Assembly (NCBI GenBank): GCA_002499445.1
Contig: DALS01000046.1
Location: forward strand, 1 to 64,000
DNA length: 64,000 nucleotides
Source: Methanosarcina sp. UBA293
Lineage (GTDB): Archaea > Halobacteriota > Methanosarcinia > Methanosarcinales > Methanosarcinaceae
Reading direction: 5' to 3'
How positions within the stretch are numbered: position 1 is the stretch's first letter; the number at the start of each line of letters is the position of its first letter. The position numbers were made by a program, and so were the translations under genes. Shown in pieces: positions 54,138 through 62,801 of the stretch. Below the pieces are notes generated by a model, which saw only the letters and a list, made by a program, of their open reading frames with translations, was not told where the DNA came from and did no database searches.

Positions 54138-55496
54138 ATGGCATTATTCGGAACTAATGGTGTACGTGGCATCGCCAATGAATATATTAATCCAGAACTG
54201 GCAGTCAACTTGGCCAGGAGTCTTGGCACATATATGGGTTCGAAAGGCACAGTTGCTATAGGCTGTGATACCCGAATATCAGGCCAGATGCTGAAATCTG
54301 CTGCAATTGCTGGAGCTCTTTCAACAGGTCTGAATGTAATTGACGTGGGAACCCTTCCTACTCCCTCTATTCAACTTTATGTGCGTGATTATGCCGATGC
54401 AGGGATTGTTATTACCGCATCCCATAACCCGAGGCAGTATAACGGAATCAAATTAATTGCTGGGGATGGCACGGAATTTCCCAGAGATGGAGAAAAAGAA
54501 ATCGAAAAGATTTACTATTCAGGAAAATATTCAATTGTATCCTGGGAAAAGACCGGCAGTTTCAGAACCGACCCCGGAGCCAATGATTACTATATCAGAA
54601 GCGTTATCAATTCGGTAGATGCCGAAACTATCCGCAGCCGCAGACTCAAAGTAGTTGTTGATACAGGTTGCGGAGCAGGCTCGCTCACGCTTCCTTTCCT
54701 GCTCAGAGAACTGGGCTGCAATGTACTTACTCTCGGAGCTCAACCAGATGGGACTTTTCCCTGGCGAAACCCAGAACCCACGCCCGATGCTTTAACTGAG
54801 CTCTCCAAACTTGTAAAAGTCACCGGAGCTGATCTAGGGGCAGCTCACGATGGGGATGCAGATAGAATTGTTTTTATGGATGAAAATGGCGAATTCCTGA
54901 ATGAAGAAGTTCTGCTTGCTATGATGGCAAAATATATGCTTGAACGCGAAAAAGGACCTATAGTGACTCCTGTTAGCTCTTCACAGCGCATGGCTGATGT
55001 AGCAAAAGATGCTGGCGTTGAACTTTACTGGACTGCAGTCGGCTCCATTAATGTCGCCCGAAAAATGATGGAAGTAAATGCAGTCTTCGGAGGCGAAGGT
55101 AATGGAGGCCTTATTTTCCCCAAACATCAGTATTGCAGGGACGGAGCAATGGCCTGTGCTAAAATCCTTGAAATCCTGGCTAACGGCCACAAACTTTCCG
55201 AGCTTGCTAAGAGTGTACCTCAGTATTTCAATGCAAAAACCAAAATTCCCTCTGTAAATACGCAAGCTACAATGGAAAGAGTAAAATATGAAGCTTCAGG
55301 CCTTGGGCTTAAAATGGATACAATCGACGGAGTCAAAATCTGGTATGAAGACGGTTGGGTTCTAATCCGCCCCTCAGGCACAGAACCTATATTCCGAATC
55401 TTTGCCGAAGCAAAAAAGCAAGAAAGAGCCGAAGAACTCATGCAGGAAGGCCTGCAAATGGTCATAAGAGCAGAAAAAGCCTCAGTCCCAAAGTAA
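54138..55496 (+). CDS. glmM: Phosphoglucosamine mutase / phosphohexomutase
   Basis: 452 residues, the full alpha-D-phosphohexomutase plan. The phosphoserine loop is in VITASHNPRQYNGIKL (near residue 95), the metal loop is AHDGDADRIVFMD, the sugar loop is FGGEGNGGLIFP, and the phosphate loop is RPSGTEPIFRIFAEAK. These four elements set the enzyme apart from other mutases. In archaea such enzymes act on glucosamine or other hexose phosphates for UDP-GlcNAc and glycosylation. It is a single gene, and repeats follow about 100 bases after the stop. The substrate choice between glucosamine and mannose or glucose phosphate is uncertain. Confidence 0.9.
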   Translation: MALFGTNGVRGIANEYINPELAVNLARSLGTYMGSKGTVAIGCDTRISGQMLKSAAIAGALSTGLNVIDVGTLPTPSIQLYVRDYADAGIVITASHNPRQYNGIKLIAGDGTEFPRDGEKEIEKIYYSGKYSIVSWEKTGSFRTDPGANDYYIRSVINSVDAETIRSRRLKVVVDTGCGAGSLTLPFLLRELGCNVLTLGAQPDGTFPWRNPEPTPDALTELSKLVKVTGADLGAAHDGDADRIVFMDENGEFLNEEVLLAMMAKYMLEREKGPIVTPVSSSQRMADVAKDAGVELYWTAVGSINVARKMMEVNAVFGGEGNGGLIFPKHQYCRDGAMACAKILEILANGHKLSELAKSVPQYFNAKTKIPSVNTQATMERVKYEASGLGLKMDTIDGVKIWYEDGWVLIRPSGTEPIFRIFAEAKKQERAEELMQEGLQMVIRAEKASVPK

Positions 55497-55589
55497 CAAA
55501 TATCTCCGTAAACTAGCCTTCAAACGCAATTCGAACGGAAAATTCAAAACAAACTCCCCCATAACTGCAGAAAACAGTAGCAAAAAATA

Positions 55590-55780
55590 GTCCCACAACC
55601 TTGCACCGCAACCGTTGCGCCGGTTGACCACCAACCGTTGCGCCGGTTGATCACGCCGGATAGGGTTTGGGGATAAGGCTTCAAATCCAAATATTACACC
55701 GTTTTCGGTCAAGCCTTTTTTGAAAAGGGTTTGCGTTTTTGATCAAACTTTTTTTGAAAAAGTTTGTGATCACGCCTGCT
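55590..55780. repeat. Modular palindromic repeat cluster, copy 4
   Basis: CGCAACCGTTGCGCCGGTTGACCA and a second AACCGTTGCGCCGGTT are followed by GATCACGCC, GGATAGGGTTTGGGGATAAG, then GGTCAAGCC and the CAAAC-T7-GAAAAAGTTTG hairpin. Module order is the same as in copy 3, with fewer hairpins. Behind it, at 55820-55890, lie GGAG...CTCC and CCCGAG...CTCGGG stems of unknown use. Confidence 0.9.
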
Positions 55781-56047
55781 TCGCGATCCAAAAAGAAATT
55801 TGGGTAAATTAGCCCTCTTGAGCGGAGTGAAAAGGGCTCCGACCTCCCGAGACGGGACTCGGGCTGCAGAGCCGCAACTCTACCGAGACAAATTATATTA
55901 ATTACGAAAAGATTTACTATAATGAATATAATTAACGATTAAATCCGTCTTGGCAAGCCGAAAGAAAACAGGGTTTGCCCAAAAATTATGGAATATGCCA
56001 CACTCACAAGTGCTTCATTTTTATCATACAGTATAACGGTGTTAAAC

Positions 56048-57019
56048 ATGATGGATCCGCAAATTGAGCGAAAACTCATTGAAATCATGAGGGTAATTCA
56101 CGAAAGTGATAAACCTATAGGTGCCCGGGCAATAGCTGATGAACTTAATAACCGGGGCTATGATATAGGAGAGCGGGCTGTCCGCTACCATCTGAGGATC
56201 CTGGATGAAAGAGGTTTCACATGCAAACACGGGTATGCAGGGCGTACACTTACTGAGCTTGGGGAAATGGAGATGAGCGATGCCCTCATTGGGGACCGCT
56301 TTGGTTTTGTAATATCCCGTATAGAAGAAATTGCGTTCAGAACCACATATAATCCCGAAACTAATGACGGAGTAGTTCCTGTAAATGTTTCATACTTTGA
56401 TAAAGACGATTTAGAGACTGTTATTGACCTTATCTCGTATACCGCACACGAAGGGTATATGATAAGCCCAAGAGTAAGGATAATTGAAGAAGATGAGGAA
56501 CTAGTTTCCCTGCCTCCTGGAAAAATCGGAATAGCTACGGTATGCAGTGTTGCTTTTGATGGACTCCTCCTCAAAGCAGGCATCCCTGTGGAACCTGCCT
56601 ACGGCGGGATTCTCCAGATAGAAAAACGAAAACCTGCACGCTTTTTAGATTTAATTTCCTACAGTGGAACCTCAATTGATCCCATACAGATTTTCATGAG
56701 CAGAAAGACTACTTCTGTCCTTGACGTGCTCGAAAAAGGGGAAGGCAGGATTCTTGCCAATGTCCGGCAGATCAATTCCTCGGCTTATGAAAGAGCTGGA
56801 GAAATTATCAAAATTGCAGAAAAAGTAGGTCTTGGAGGCTGTTTCCCTCCTGGAGAGATTAATCAAACCTTACTTGGGGCACCTGTTGAAACCGGTAAGT
56901 TCGGAATTGCAATCGTAGGAGGCATTAACGGTATCTGTGCCCTTGAAGAGACTGGAATTAAAATCAACACGAATCCTGTTTCTACTGTTATGGAATATCG
57001 GACCATGACAGAAATCTGA
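56048..57019 (+). CDS. nrpR: NrpR-type transcriptional repressor of nitrogen genes
   Basis: About 323 residues. The N-terminal 70 form a winged helix (LIEIMRVIHESDKPIGARAIADEL, RAVRYHLRILDERG), and the rest is one NrpR (DUF128) domain with VCSVAFDGLLLKAGIPVEPAYGG and VAIVGGINGICALEETG-type closing VGGINGICALEETG. In methanogens NrpR blocks nif and glnA genes and is released by 2-oxoglutarate. One helix-turn-helix plus a single NrpR domain fits the NrpRI form described for Methanosarcina, which needs a second protein, NrpRII. Start 56048 (or 56051) is chosen because the helix begins there; 55988 is also open. No strong ribosome binding site is visible. Confidence 0.9.
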   Translation: MMDPQIERKLIEIMRVIHESDKPIGARAIADELNNRGYDIGERAVRYHLRILDERGFTCKHGYAGRTLTELGEMEMSDALIGDRFGFVISRIEEIAFRTTYNPETNDGVVPVNVSYFDKDDLETVIDLISYTAHEGYMISPRVRIIEEDEELVSLPPGKIGIATVCSVAFDGLLLKAGIPVEPAYGGILQIEKRKPARFLDLISYSGTSIDPIQIFMSRKTTSVLDVLEKGEGRILANVRQINSSAYERAGEIIKIAEKVGLGGCFPPGEINQTLLGAPVETGKFGIAIVGGINGICALEETGIKINTNPVSTVMEYRTMTEI

Positions 57020-57026
57020 GGAACCC

Positions 57027-57689
57027 ATGTTCAGGCTTACTGTTATCTACGACAACAAAGCCAATCAGGATTTCACAGCAAGCTGGGGTTTTGCAGTTCT
57101 TGTTGAAACTAATCATGAAACCATTCTTTTCGATACCGGATGGGATGGGGGTCTCCTCCTTAGAAATATGAGGAAGCTTAATATTGATCCCGCAGATATC
57201 AGAAAGCTGGTAATCTCTCACCAGCACTGGGATCATATAGGAGGCCTTCCTGAAATTCTTCAGGCAAATCCCAGGCTTGAAGTCTATGTTCCTGCTTCTT
57301 TTTCAGAGAATCTGAAAAAAGAAATTGAGAAAAGAGCGACTCTTATTGAAATAAAAGAGCCTATAAAAATCTCTCGGGGTATCAGAAGTACAGGGGAATT
57401 GGGAGATAAAGTAAAGGAGCAGGCATTGGTTCTGGACACAGGAAATGGATGTTACGTGCTTACAGGCTGTGCTCACCCCGGACTTGCCGCAATTCTGGAT
57501 ACTGCCACCCGCTGCGGGAAAGTAAAGGGAGTTCTCGGAGGGCTTCATGACAATTCGGAGTTTGAAAGGCTGAGAGGGATGGAACTTATAGCAGCCGGAC
57601 ATTGTACCTCACACAGAGAAAAAATAAAAGAAACTTTTCCAGAGACGTTCGTAGAAATTAAAGTCGGCCTGAAGCTGGATCTGAGATAA
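57027..57689 (+). CDS. Metallo-beta-lactamase-fold hydrolase
   Basis: 220 residues. The metal-binding motif HQHWDHIGG (about residues 70-78) has the HxHxDH pattern, and FDTGWDGGLLLRNMRKL precedes it. Later strands have CAHPGLAAILDTATR, with its metal histidine, and the final AAGHCTSHREKI. This variant resembles the family annotated as 7,8-dihydropterin-6-methyl-4-(beta-D-ribofuranosyl)aminobenzene-5'-phosphate synthase-like proteins, with unknown true reaction. It starts seven bases after nrpR, so it is coupled to the regulator gene. Its function may relate to nitrogen or to pterin metabolism. Confidence 0.88.
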   Translation: MFRLTVIYDNKANQDFTASWGFAVLVETNHETILFDTGWDGGLLLRNMRKLNIDPADIRKLVISHQHWDHIGGLPEILQANPRLEVYVPASFSENLKKEIEKRATLIEIKEPIKISRGIRSTGELGDKVKEQALVLDTGNGCYVLTGCAHPGLAAILDTATRCGKVKGVLGGLHDNSEFERLRGMELIAAGHCTSHREKIKETFPETFVEIKVGLKLDLR

Positions 57690-58157
57690 TTAATCTTCCT
57701 CTGGAAGATAGTTTTTCCTAACTAGTTTGTTTGCCTAATTAAACTTATTTATTCTCTAGAATTGAAAATAAAAATTAGATATTACCTTTTTCAGTATAGG
57801 AAATTAAAGAGTTTATTTTCCAATTTTTTGCGTTTAGTCCTGAACTGAAATCCGACATTTAAAAAGTTTGGGTTATTAAAACGATCTGTATTTAGCACCA
57901 TACTTTAAACAAATACATAAAATGAGCAGCGAATGTATAATTAGAAATAGAATGCCCTCTAAAAGAATAAAGTGTTTGGTGGGAAATAATAGGAATTGGG
58001 GAAAAGTACCGGAACTAAAGATACCTGAATTTTCCGACTTTTGATGTTTTTCCTACCATATAAATGCATTTCGAATAAACACGTTTTCAATCACTAACTT
58101 TTCTAGGTATGGAAAAGTAGAAGGAAACCATATCTAAAATGAAATGAAAGGGAGAAA
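57690..58157. other. Intergenic region before smsC
   Basis: AT-rich, with no gene. A paired TTCCTCTGGAAGA stem is present near 57696-57708. The promoter for smsC-smsB should lie in the last 120 bases. I see no clear operator. Confidence 0.4.
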
Positions 58158-58907
58158 ATGTTGATGCTGGAAATAGAGGACCTAACTGTTGAGGTCAACG
58201 GAAAAACTTTGCTTCATGACGTGAACCTCGAAGTCAAAAAAGGGTATATTAATGTGCTTTTTGGTCCAAATGGAGCCGGAAAGTCAGCTCTAATGAGAAC
58301 AATCATGGGGTTCAGCGAATACAGGGTTGTAAAAGGCAGGATTCTGTTTAATGGGGAAGACATTATAGGTCTGTCTGTGGATGAGCGAGCCCGACTCGGA
58401 TTGGGAATTATGATGCAGCGTCCCCCAGATATGTCCGGAATTAAACTGAGGGACCTAGTAAAAGTATTATCGAAAGGACAAAGAGACCCAGAAGTCCTTG
58501 CCGAGAATCTCGATATGAAACGTTTCCTGGATAGAGATGTGAATGTGGGATTTTCAGGGGGAGAAATCAAACGTTCAGAACTTCTGCAGCTTGCAGTCCA
58601 GAACCCTAACCTTTACCTGCTTGATGAGCCAGAATCCGGAGTGGACCTCGTGAGCATAGAGCAGGTAGGAATGACAATAAAGGGACTGCTTGAAGAAGGG
58701 TTGAACTGCCCCGGTGAAAGCTGCGAGAAAGGTAAATCAGCCTTAATAATCACTCACACAGGCCAGATTCTGGATTATATAAAGGCAGACAGAGGATATA
58801 TCCTCTGCAACGGAACGATTATGTGTTCAGGAAATCCCCTAAAAATGCTAGAAGAAATAAAGAGTAGAGGGTACGAGGAGTGCATAAAATGCAGACTGAT
58901 CAAGTGA
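58158..58907 (+). CDS. sufC: SmsC/SufC-type ABC ATPase for Fe-S cluster assembly
   Basis: 249 residues. Walker A is GPNGAGKSAL, the signature is GFSGGEIKRSELLQ, and Walker B with the usual acidic stretch is LYLLDEPESGVDLVS. The gene starts at ATG 58158, with GGGAG three bases before; the ATG two codons later is better spaced. The C-terminal region carries two cysteine pairs, CPGESCEKG and CIKC, unusual for SufC. The two-gene order SufC-then-SufB without SufD, SufS or SufU is the minimal SMS system of methanogens. It overlaps sufB by about 19 bases. Confidence 0.93.
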   Translation: MLMLEIEDLTVEVNGKTLLHDVNLEVKKGYINVLFGPNGAGKSALMRTIMGFSEYRVVKGRILFNGEDIIGLSVDERARLGLGIMMQRPPDMSGIKLRDLVKVLSKGQRDPEVLAENLDMKRFLDRDVNVGFSGGEIKRSELLQLAVQNPNLYLLDEPESGVDLVSIEQVGMTIKGLLEEGLNCPGESCEKGKSALIITHTGQILDYIKADRGYILCNGTIMCSGNPLKMLEEIKSRGYEECIKCRLIK

Positions 58908-60112
58908 ACCTTAAAAAACAGGCTGAAAGTGCAGCCAAGAAAAAAGCAGCTTTCGGAGAGGACTTTGAGCTAGAAAAGTTCGAGGAAGGTTCCAAGGTTA
59001 GCAAACCTATTGAAGATCTCAAGACCCTTGACGAGGACAGCAAAAGAACCCTGCTCCAGGTAGGAGTGGTACCTAGCGAAGAAGGCCGGTCGGGAAGTCT
59101 GCTGGTACTTGATAATGCAGTTTCGCATTCTTCCCTGAGAGACAAAAATGTAGAACTTATGTCCACGCAGAAAGCCCTGAAAAAGTATGAATGGCTTAAA
59201 GAATACTCCTGGAAGCTTGTAGCTGTTGATACCGACAAATACACGGCAAAAACTTATCTTGAAAACGCGGATGGATACTTTATCCGGGCGCCTGCAGGCA
59301 AAAAATCGTCCCTGCCAGTTCAGACCTGTCTTTTGCTTGGTAGTAATAAGGTCTTCCAGACTGTACATAACATTGTAGTAGTCGAAGAAGGCGCCAGCCT
59401 TGACATTATCACAGGCTGCACGGCTAAAAAAGGCGTGGAAGAAGGTCTGCACCTGGGAATTTCCGAGATGTACGTAAAAAAAGGCGCCACCCTGAATTTC
59501 ACAATGATCCATAACTGGGCCGAGCAGATAGGAGTCCGCCCGAGAACAGTGGTTCATGTGGAAGAAGGAGGGACATATGTAAGCAATTACATTTGCCTGA
59601 AACCTGTCCGTTCCGTCCAGATGTACCCTACTGTCAAGCTCGAAGGGGAAGGAGCAGTGACCAGGTTAAATACCATAGCCATTGCTCATTCAGGCTCTGA
59701 ACTGGATCTCGGAAGCAGAGCGGTTTTCAATGCCCCAGGTACGAAGGCAGAACTGATTTCAAGAACAATCACAGTCGGTGGAAGAATAATTGCAAGAGGC
59801 GAAATGATAGGCAATGCAAAAGGAGCAAAAGGACACCTTGAATGCAAAGGGCTTGTCCTTACCGATAAAGGAAGTCAGCTCGCAATCCCAATCCTTGAAG
59901 CGAACGTAGATGATATCGAACTTACTCACGAAGCAGCCGTAGGGAAAATTGCAAAAGACCAGGTGGAGTACCTGATGGCTAGAGGGCTTACTGAAGATGA
60001 AGCAGTGGGTATGATTGTACGGGGGTTCCTTGACGTTGGAATAAGAGGAATTCCGGAAGAACTGAGAAAGGAAATCGAAAATACAATTACACAGACAGCC
60101 TTTGGAATGTAA
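58889..60112 (+). CDS. sufB: SmsB/SufB-type Fe-S cluster scaffold
   Basis: 407 residues. The N-terminus has a helical part rich in charged residues, then the right-handed beta-helix of SufB/D with IVVVEEGASLDIITGCTA, LHLGISEMYVKKGATLNF and YVSNYICLKPVRSVQMYPT. The C-terminal part has HEAAVGKIAKDQVEYLMARGL, the typical helical close. SufB receives sulfur and builds the cluster, while SufC binds ATP. ATG 58889 is preferred over GTG 58880 because GAGGAG lies eight bases before it. The pair works as SmsB2C2 in archaea, in which one scaffold replaces SufB and SufD. Confidence 0.93.
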   Translation: MQTDQVNLKKQAESAAKKKAAFGEDFELEKFEEGSKVSKPIEDLKTLDEDSKRTLLQVGVVPSEEGRSGSLLVLDNAVSHSSLRDKNVELMSTQKALKKYEWLKEYSWKLVAVDTDKYTAKTYLENADGYFIRAPAGKKSSLPVQTCLLLGSNKVFQTVHNIVVVEEGASLDIITGCTAKKGVEEGLHLGISEMYVKKGATLNFTMIHNWAEQIGVRPRTVVHVEEGGTYVSNYICLKPVRSVQMYPTVKLEGEGAVTRLNTIAIAHSGSELDLGSRAVFNAPGTKAELISRTITVGGRIIARGEMIGNAKGAKGHLECKGLVLTDKGSQLAIPILEANVDDIELTHEAAVGKIAKDQVEYLMARGLTEDEAVGMIVRGFLDVGIRGIPEELRKEIENTITQTAFGM

Positions 60113-60223
60113 TTCAAGAAGAACATAATTCAAAACAAGTCTATTCAAAACCATTCTATTAAAAAAGAAATTTAGAATAAAAAGGCTTGAAAAGTGATCT
60201 CGGTTTAAGAGCAAACAAGGGGT

Positions 60224-60326
60224 ATGGAAAAAAAACGGAAACTTGATACAGCTTCTCAGGATCAGAAGAGTCTGGAAAAGGGTGTGTGAATCCGGCAGGG
60301 GAAAAGGAGAAACCTGCCGGTTTTTT
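60224..60326 (+). other. Possible 21-residue micropeptide followed by a strong terminator
   Basis: ATG 60224 to TGA 60287 encodes 21 charged residues (MEKKRKLDTASQDQKSLEKG, then V). It is preceded by AAGGGGT and followed three bases later by a perfect eight-base hairpin, CCGGCAGG (60292-60299) with CCTGCCGG (60313-60320) and a T6 run. The terminator is convincing for the sufCB transcript; the micropeptide may be chance. Confidence 0.4.
60292..60326 (+). terminator. Terminator downstream of sufB
   Basis: Perfect stem CCGGCAGG/CCTGCCGG with a loop of 13 purine-rich bases and six T residues on the plus strand. It lies 180 bases after sufB, in the correct direction. Confidence 0.7.
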
Positions 60327-60560
60327 GTGGAGTATTCGTGGATTTTAATGATCTGAATTCTTGGACTTGTGCTAATGAGTGGAAATGTTCAAATGAGCAG
60401 AGAAACTATCTCCCTTTGGCAATAATGAATTATAAAGAAGGGATGAATCTACGACTAAAGATCTAAAAAAACTCTCCTGCAGAAATGCGAAAGTATGGAT
60501 ATACCCTTGGTTGGGGTTGCCAATATTGAGAGATGGAATAACCCTCCTTTTTTACCCTAG

Positions 60561-61259
60561 ATGCCTGAAGAATTCTATCCTCAGTCCATATATCCCGAAG
60601 CAAAATCAGTGATAGTTATTGGATTGCCAATCCCTCTACCGGTCCTGGAGACATCTCCCTCAATATATTACCGCGAGCTGTACAATACTGTAAATACCTT
60701 ATTGGATCAATACACATATCGGCTTGCCAACTTTCTGACTGAGAGAGGATACCCATCGATTTTCATACCTAGAGACGGGTACGGAGGCATTCAGGTATTT
60801 CTGGAGAATTCCATTGCCTTCTTTTCTCACAGGCATGCCGCTTTGCTCGCTGGCCTGGGAACCTTTGGGGTAAATAACACGATCCTTACACCAGAGTATG
60901 GTCCCAGGGTCCGTTTCGGTTCAATTCTGTCCACAGCTGAACTCCCTCAAGATCCAATGATGGAGACTGAACTTTGCACCCGCTGTATGCGTTGTGTAAA
61001 AATGTGCCCATTGAATGCTCTTAATAAGGAAGATTACCCCAGCGGACTAACAGATAAGAAAGCCTGTTCCTCTTATAGTGCTGAATTAAACAAGCGTTAC
61101 ATTTCACCTTGCGGTATATGTATCAAGGTCTGTCCAATAGGGAATGATAGAGCGCTATATAAAAGGGATGATGATGCGATATATGCAGATAAGGATCTTT
61201 TTGCCAATTATCATAAAGCCTGGAAGCATGTTAGATCTTATGGAGGAAAAAATCTATAA
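60561..61259 (+). CDS. Epoxyqueuosine reductase-like 4Fe-4S protein with an upstream in-frame amber codon
   Basis: 232 residues from ATG 60561. The order matches the QueG-like family: HRHAALLAGLGTFGVNNTIL, GPRVRFGSIL, then the clusters CTRCMRCVKMCP and CGICIKVCP. The family normally has some 40 more residues in front. In the same frame, reading back through TAG at 60558, the sequence continues as MDIPLVGVANIERWNNPPFLP up to about 60483, and upstream the coding look goes on in another frame (TKDLKKLSCRNA). Either the front of the gene is damaged, or the TAG is read through as pyrrolysine, which Methanosarcina uses. A change from Trp TGG is the simplest origin. The family name is good; the exact reaction is not known. 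Confidence 0.7.
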   Translation: MPEEFYPQSIYPEAKSVIVIGLPIPLPVLETSPSIYYRELYNTVNTLLDQYTYRLANFLTERGYPSIFIPRDGYGGIQVFLENSIAFFSHRHAALLAGLGTFGVNNTILTPEYGPRVRFGSILSTAELPQDPMMETELCTRCMRCVKMCPLNALNKEDYPSGLTDKKACSSYSAELNKRYISPCGICIKVCPIGNDRALYKRDDDAIYADKDLFANYHKAWKHVRSYGGKNL

Positions 61260-61540
61260 TCACCTGAATCTGGCAGAATTATATTTTACAATGTGAAAAT
61301 TGACTTCACATCAGATGAATATACTTCTTTTTTGAAAGATATAACGAAGTTGCTTTACTTGCGTTCTACTCTCATATTCCATGTGGGATACCTATCAGTT
61401 TTCTGCATGCAGGTAAGATTATAAAAGCATCCATAATAAATTAAGTACTTCCTATTTTTGGCCGAACAGTACAGTACTTGATATTGTATAAATACTACGA
61501 CAAAAATATTACAGTACTGTAGCGATATGGAGGGATTGAG
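61260..61540. other. Intergenic region before the NapH-like operon
   Basis: No gene seen. The last stretch holds GGAGG at 61529-61533, which is the likely ribosome binding site for the regulator that follows. Several short ACAGTACTG-like inverted elements occur near 61470-61520. Confidence 0.4.
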
Positions 61541-61900
61541 ATTATAGATTTTGCCTGTAAAGAGTTCGAAATCGAAGATGTAATCAAGTGCGCTCTTAAT
61601 CTTACAAAAGCAGACCTGAACGTTATGAAGCATATCTTAAATGAAGAAGAGCAGTGGGTTGACACCGATTACCTTTCGAAAGCCCTGAAGTTGGATATCT
61701 CCACAGTCCAGCGCTCCGTCAAAAAACTATATGAGAAAGAGATTCTGCAAAGGTCGCAGCAGAACCTGGATGGGGGAGGTTATGTCTTCAAGTATAAGGT
61801 CAACTCAAGGGCTAAAATAAAGAATATTATAATGGATGTAGTGAATTCCTGGGCTTACCGACTTGGACAGGAACTTGAAAAATGGGAAAATGGAGGGTGA
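61541..61900 (+). CDS. Small MarR/TrmB-like transcriptional regulator with unclear start codon
   Basis: Coding character begins at about 61541 (protein starting IIDFACKEFEIEDVIKCA) and continues without a break into the winged helix TKADLNVMKHIL, YLSKALKLDISTVQRSVKKLYEKEI. No in-frame ATG, GTG or TTG exists before ATG 61625, which lies inside the helix and has no ribosome binding site. GGAGG (61529-61533) stands seven bases before ATT 61541. So either an ATT start is used or a point change destroyed the start. From ATG 61625 the protein has 91 residues. It is followed six bases after its stop by the NapH-like gene and probably controls it. Confidence 0.75.
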   Translation: MIDFACKEFEIEDVIKCALNLTKADLNVMKHILNEEEQWVDTDYLSKALKLDISTVQRSVKKLYEKEILQRSQQNLDGGGYVFKYKVNSRAKIKNIIMDVVNSWAYRLGQELEKWENGG

Positions 61901-61906
61901 TTAAGT

Positions 61907-62524
61907 TTGCTTAAAATAACGCCTTACCTGGGAATTCTGGTTCTTATCGTTTCCATAGGAGGGCTCTGGTATCCGGCACTCGGGTACTTCATGCTACTGA
62001 TTTTTGCAACAATTTTCCTGAGCAGTCCTTTCAGAGGCCGATGGTTCTGCGGAAATCTCTGCCCAAGGGGAAGTTTTGTCGACTTCTGGGTCAGCAAAGT
62101 TTCAAGGAAAAAGAAGATTCCGGACACCCTGCGTAATCTGTGGGTCCGTCTGCCGATCTTTTTCCTGCTAATGGGTTTTATGGGATACAGGATAGCGGGT
62201 ATCCTTGGGAGCCTTAATACTTTCGAGAAAATCGGAATGGTGTTTGTCACTATGTGTCTGGTCACAACCACAATTGCGGTGCTTCTGGGCACCTACCTGA
62301 GCCCAAGAACCTGGTGTTTCTTTTGTCCAATGGGAACAGCTCAACGCTTGCTTGGTGAAAAGAAATATCCTCTGAAACTCGCAAAAGAAAAATGCATTAA
62401 CTGCAGCAAATGCGATAAAGTCTGCCCCATGCAGCTCAGAGTCCGTGAGGACGACACAAAACCTGATTGTATCAAATGCGGACGCTGTGTGAGTGCTTGT
62501 CCGAAAGATGCCCTCTATTTCTAA
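61907..62524 (+). CDS. NapH-like ferredoxin-containing membrane protein
   Basis: 205 residues from TTG 61907, with GGAGGGTGA about ten bases upstream. It has four membrane spans with cysteine motifs between them, WFCGNLCPRGSFVDF and WCFFCPMGTA, and closes with two ferredoxin motifs, CINCSKCDKVCP and CIKCGRCVSACP. This is the plan of NapH/RnfB-type membrane proteins that pass electrons between quinol-like or membrane carriers and soluble ferredoxin. In archaea its partner is unknown. It is co-transcribed with the small regulator upstream. Confidence 0.9.
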   Translation: MLKITPYLGILVLIVSIGGLWYPALGYFMLLIFATIFLSSPFRGRWFCGNLCPRGSFVDFWVSKVSRKKKIPDTLRNLWVRLPIFFLLMGFMGYRIAGILGSLNTFEKIGMVFVTMCLVTTTIAVLLGTYLSPRTWCFFCPMGTAQRLLGEKKYPLKLAKEKCINCSKCDKVCPMQLRVREDDTKPDCIKCGRCVSACPKDALYF

Positions 62525-62801
62525 TGCAACTTTGTAATTTTCCTTAGTATTTATAAAAATAGATAATCCCTAAATCCTGGGTCTGAAGTTCTGGACTTAA
62601 TGAACCTGAAAAAATAATCCTAAAAAGCATTGGAAGATTCAATTGATCCCTTTTTTTCAAATTTGATAACCTGAGCTCCAGAGAAATTCTTATATAGAAG
62701 TGCTTGCATTAAGAATAGGAAATTACGCACAAAGGTAAACGTGCTCAGGAATACAATTAATAAAATTTATAGAAATTCATATTATAAAAGGAGATTGAAG
62801 C
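62525..62801. other. Promoter region of the thermosome gene
   Basis: About 280 bases without a gene. TTCTTATATAGAAGTG (62685-62700) contains a strong TATA element, about 110 bases before the TTG start. AAAGGAGA (62787-62794) is the ribosome binding site. Confidence 0.55.

Noticed and set aside
55820..55900. tRNA gene
   Set aside because: GC-rich stems are present but no T-loop, anticodon arm order or CCA end fits a tRNA.
57690..57720. NrpR operator (GGAA-N6-TTCC) near nrpR or sufC
   Set aside because: Only a short TTCC/GGAA pair with the wrong order and spacing was found.
58970..59557. Minus-strand frame of 195 residues opposite sufB
   Set aside because: Shadow of sufB; low-complexity, aromatic-rich composition.
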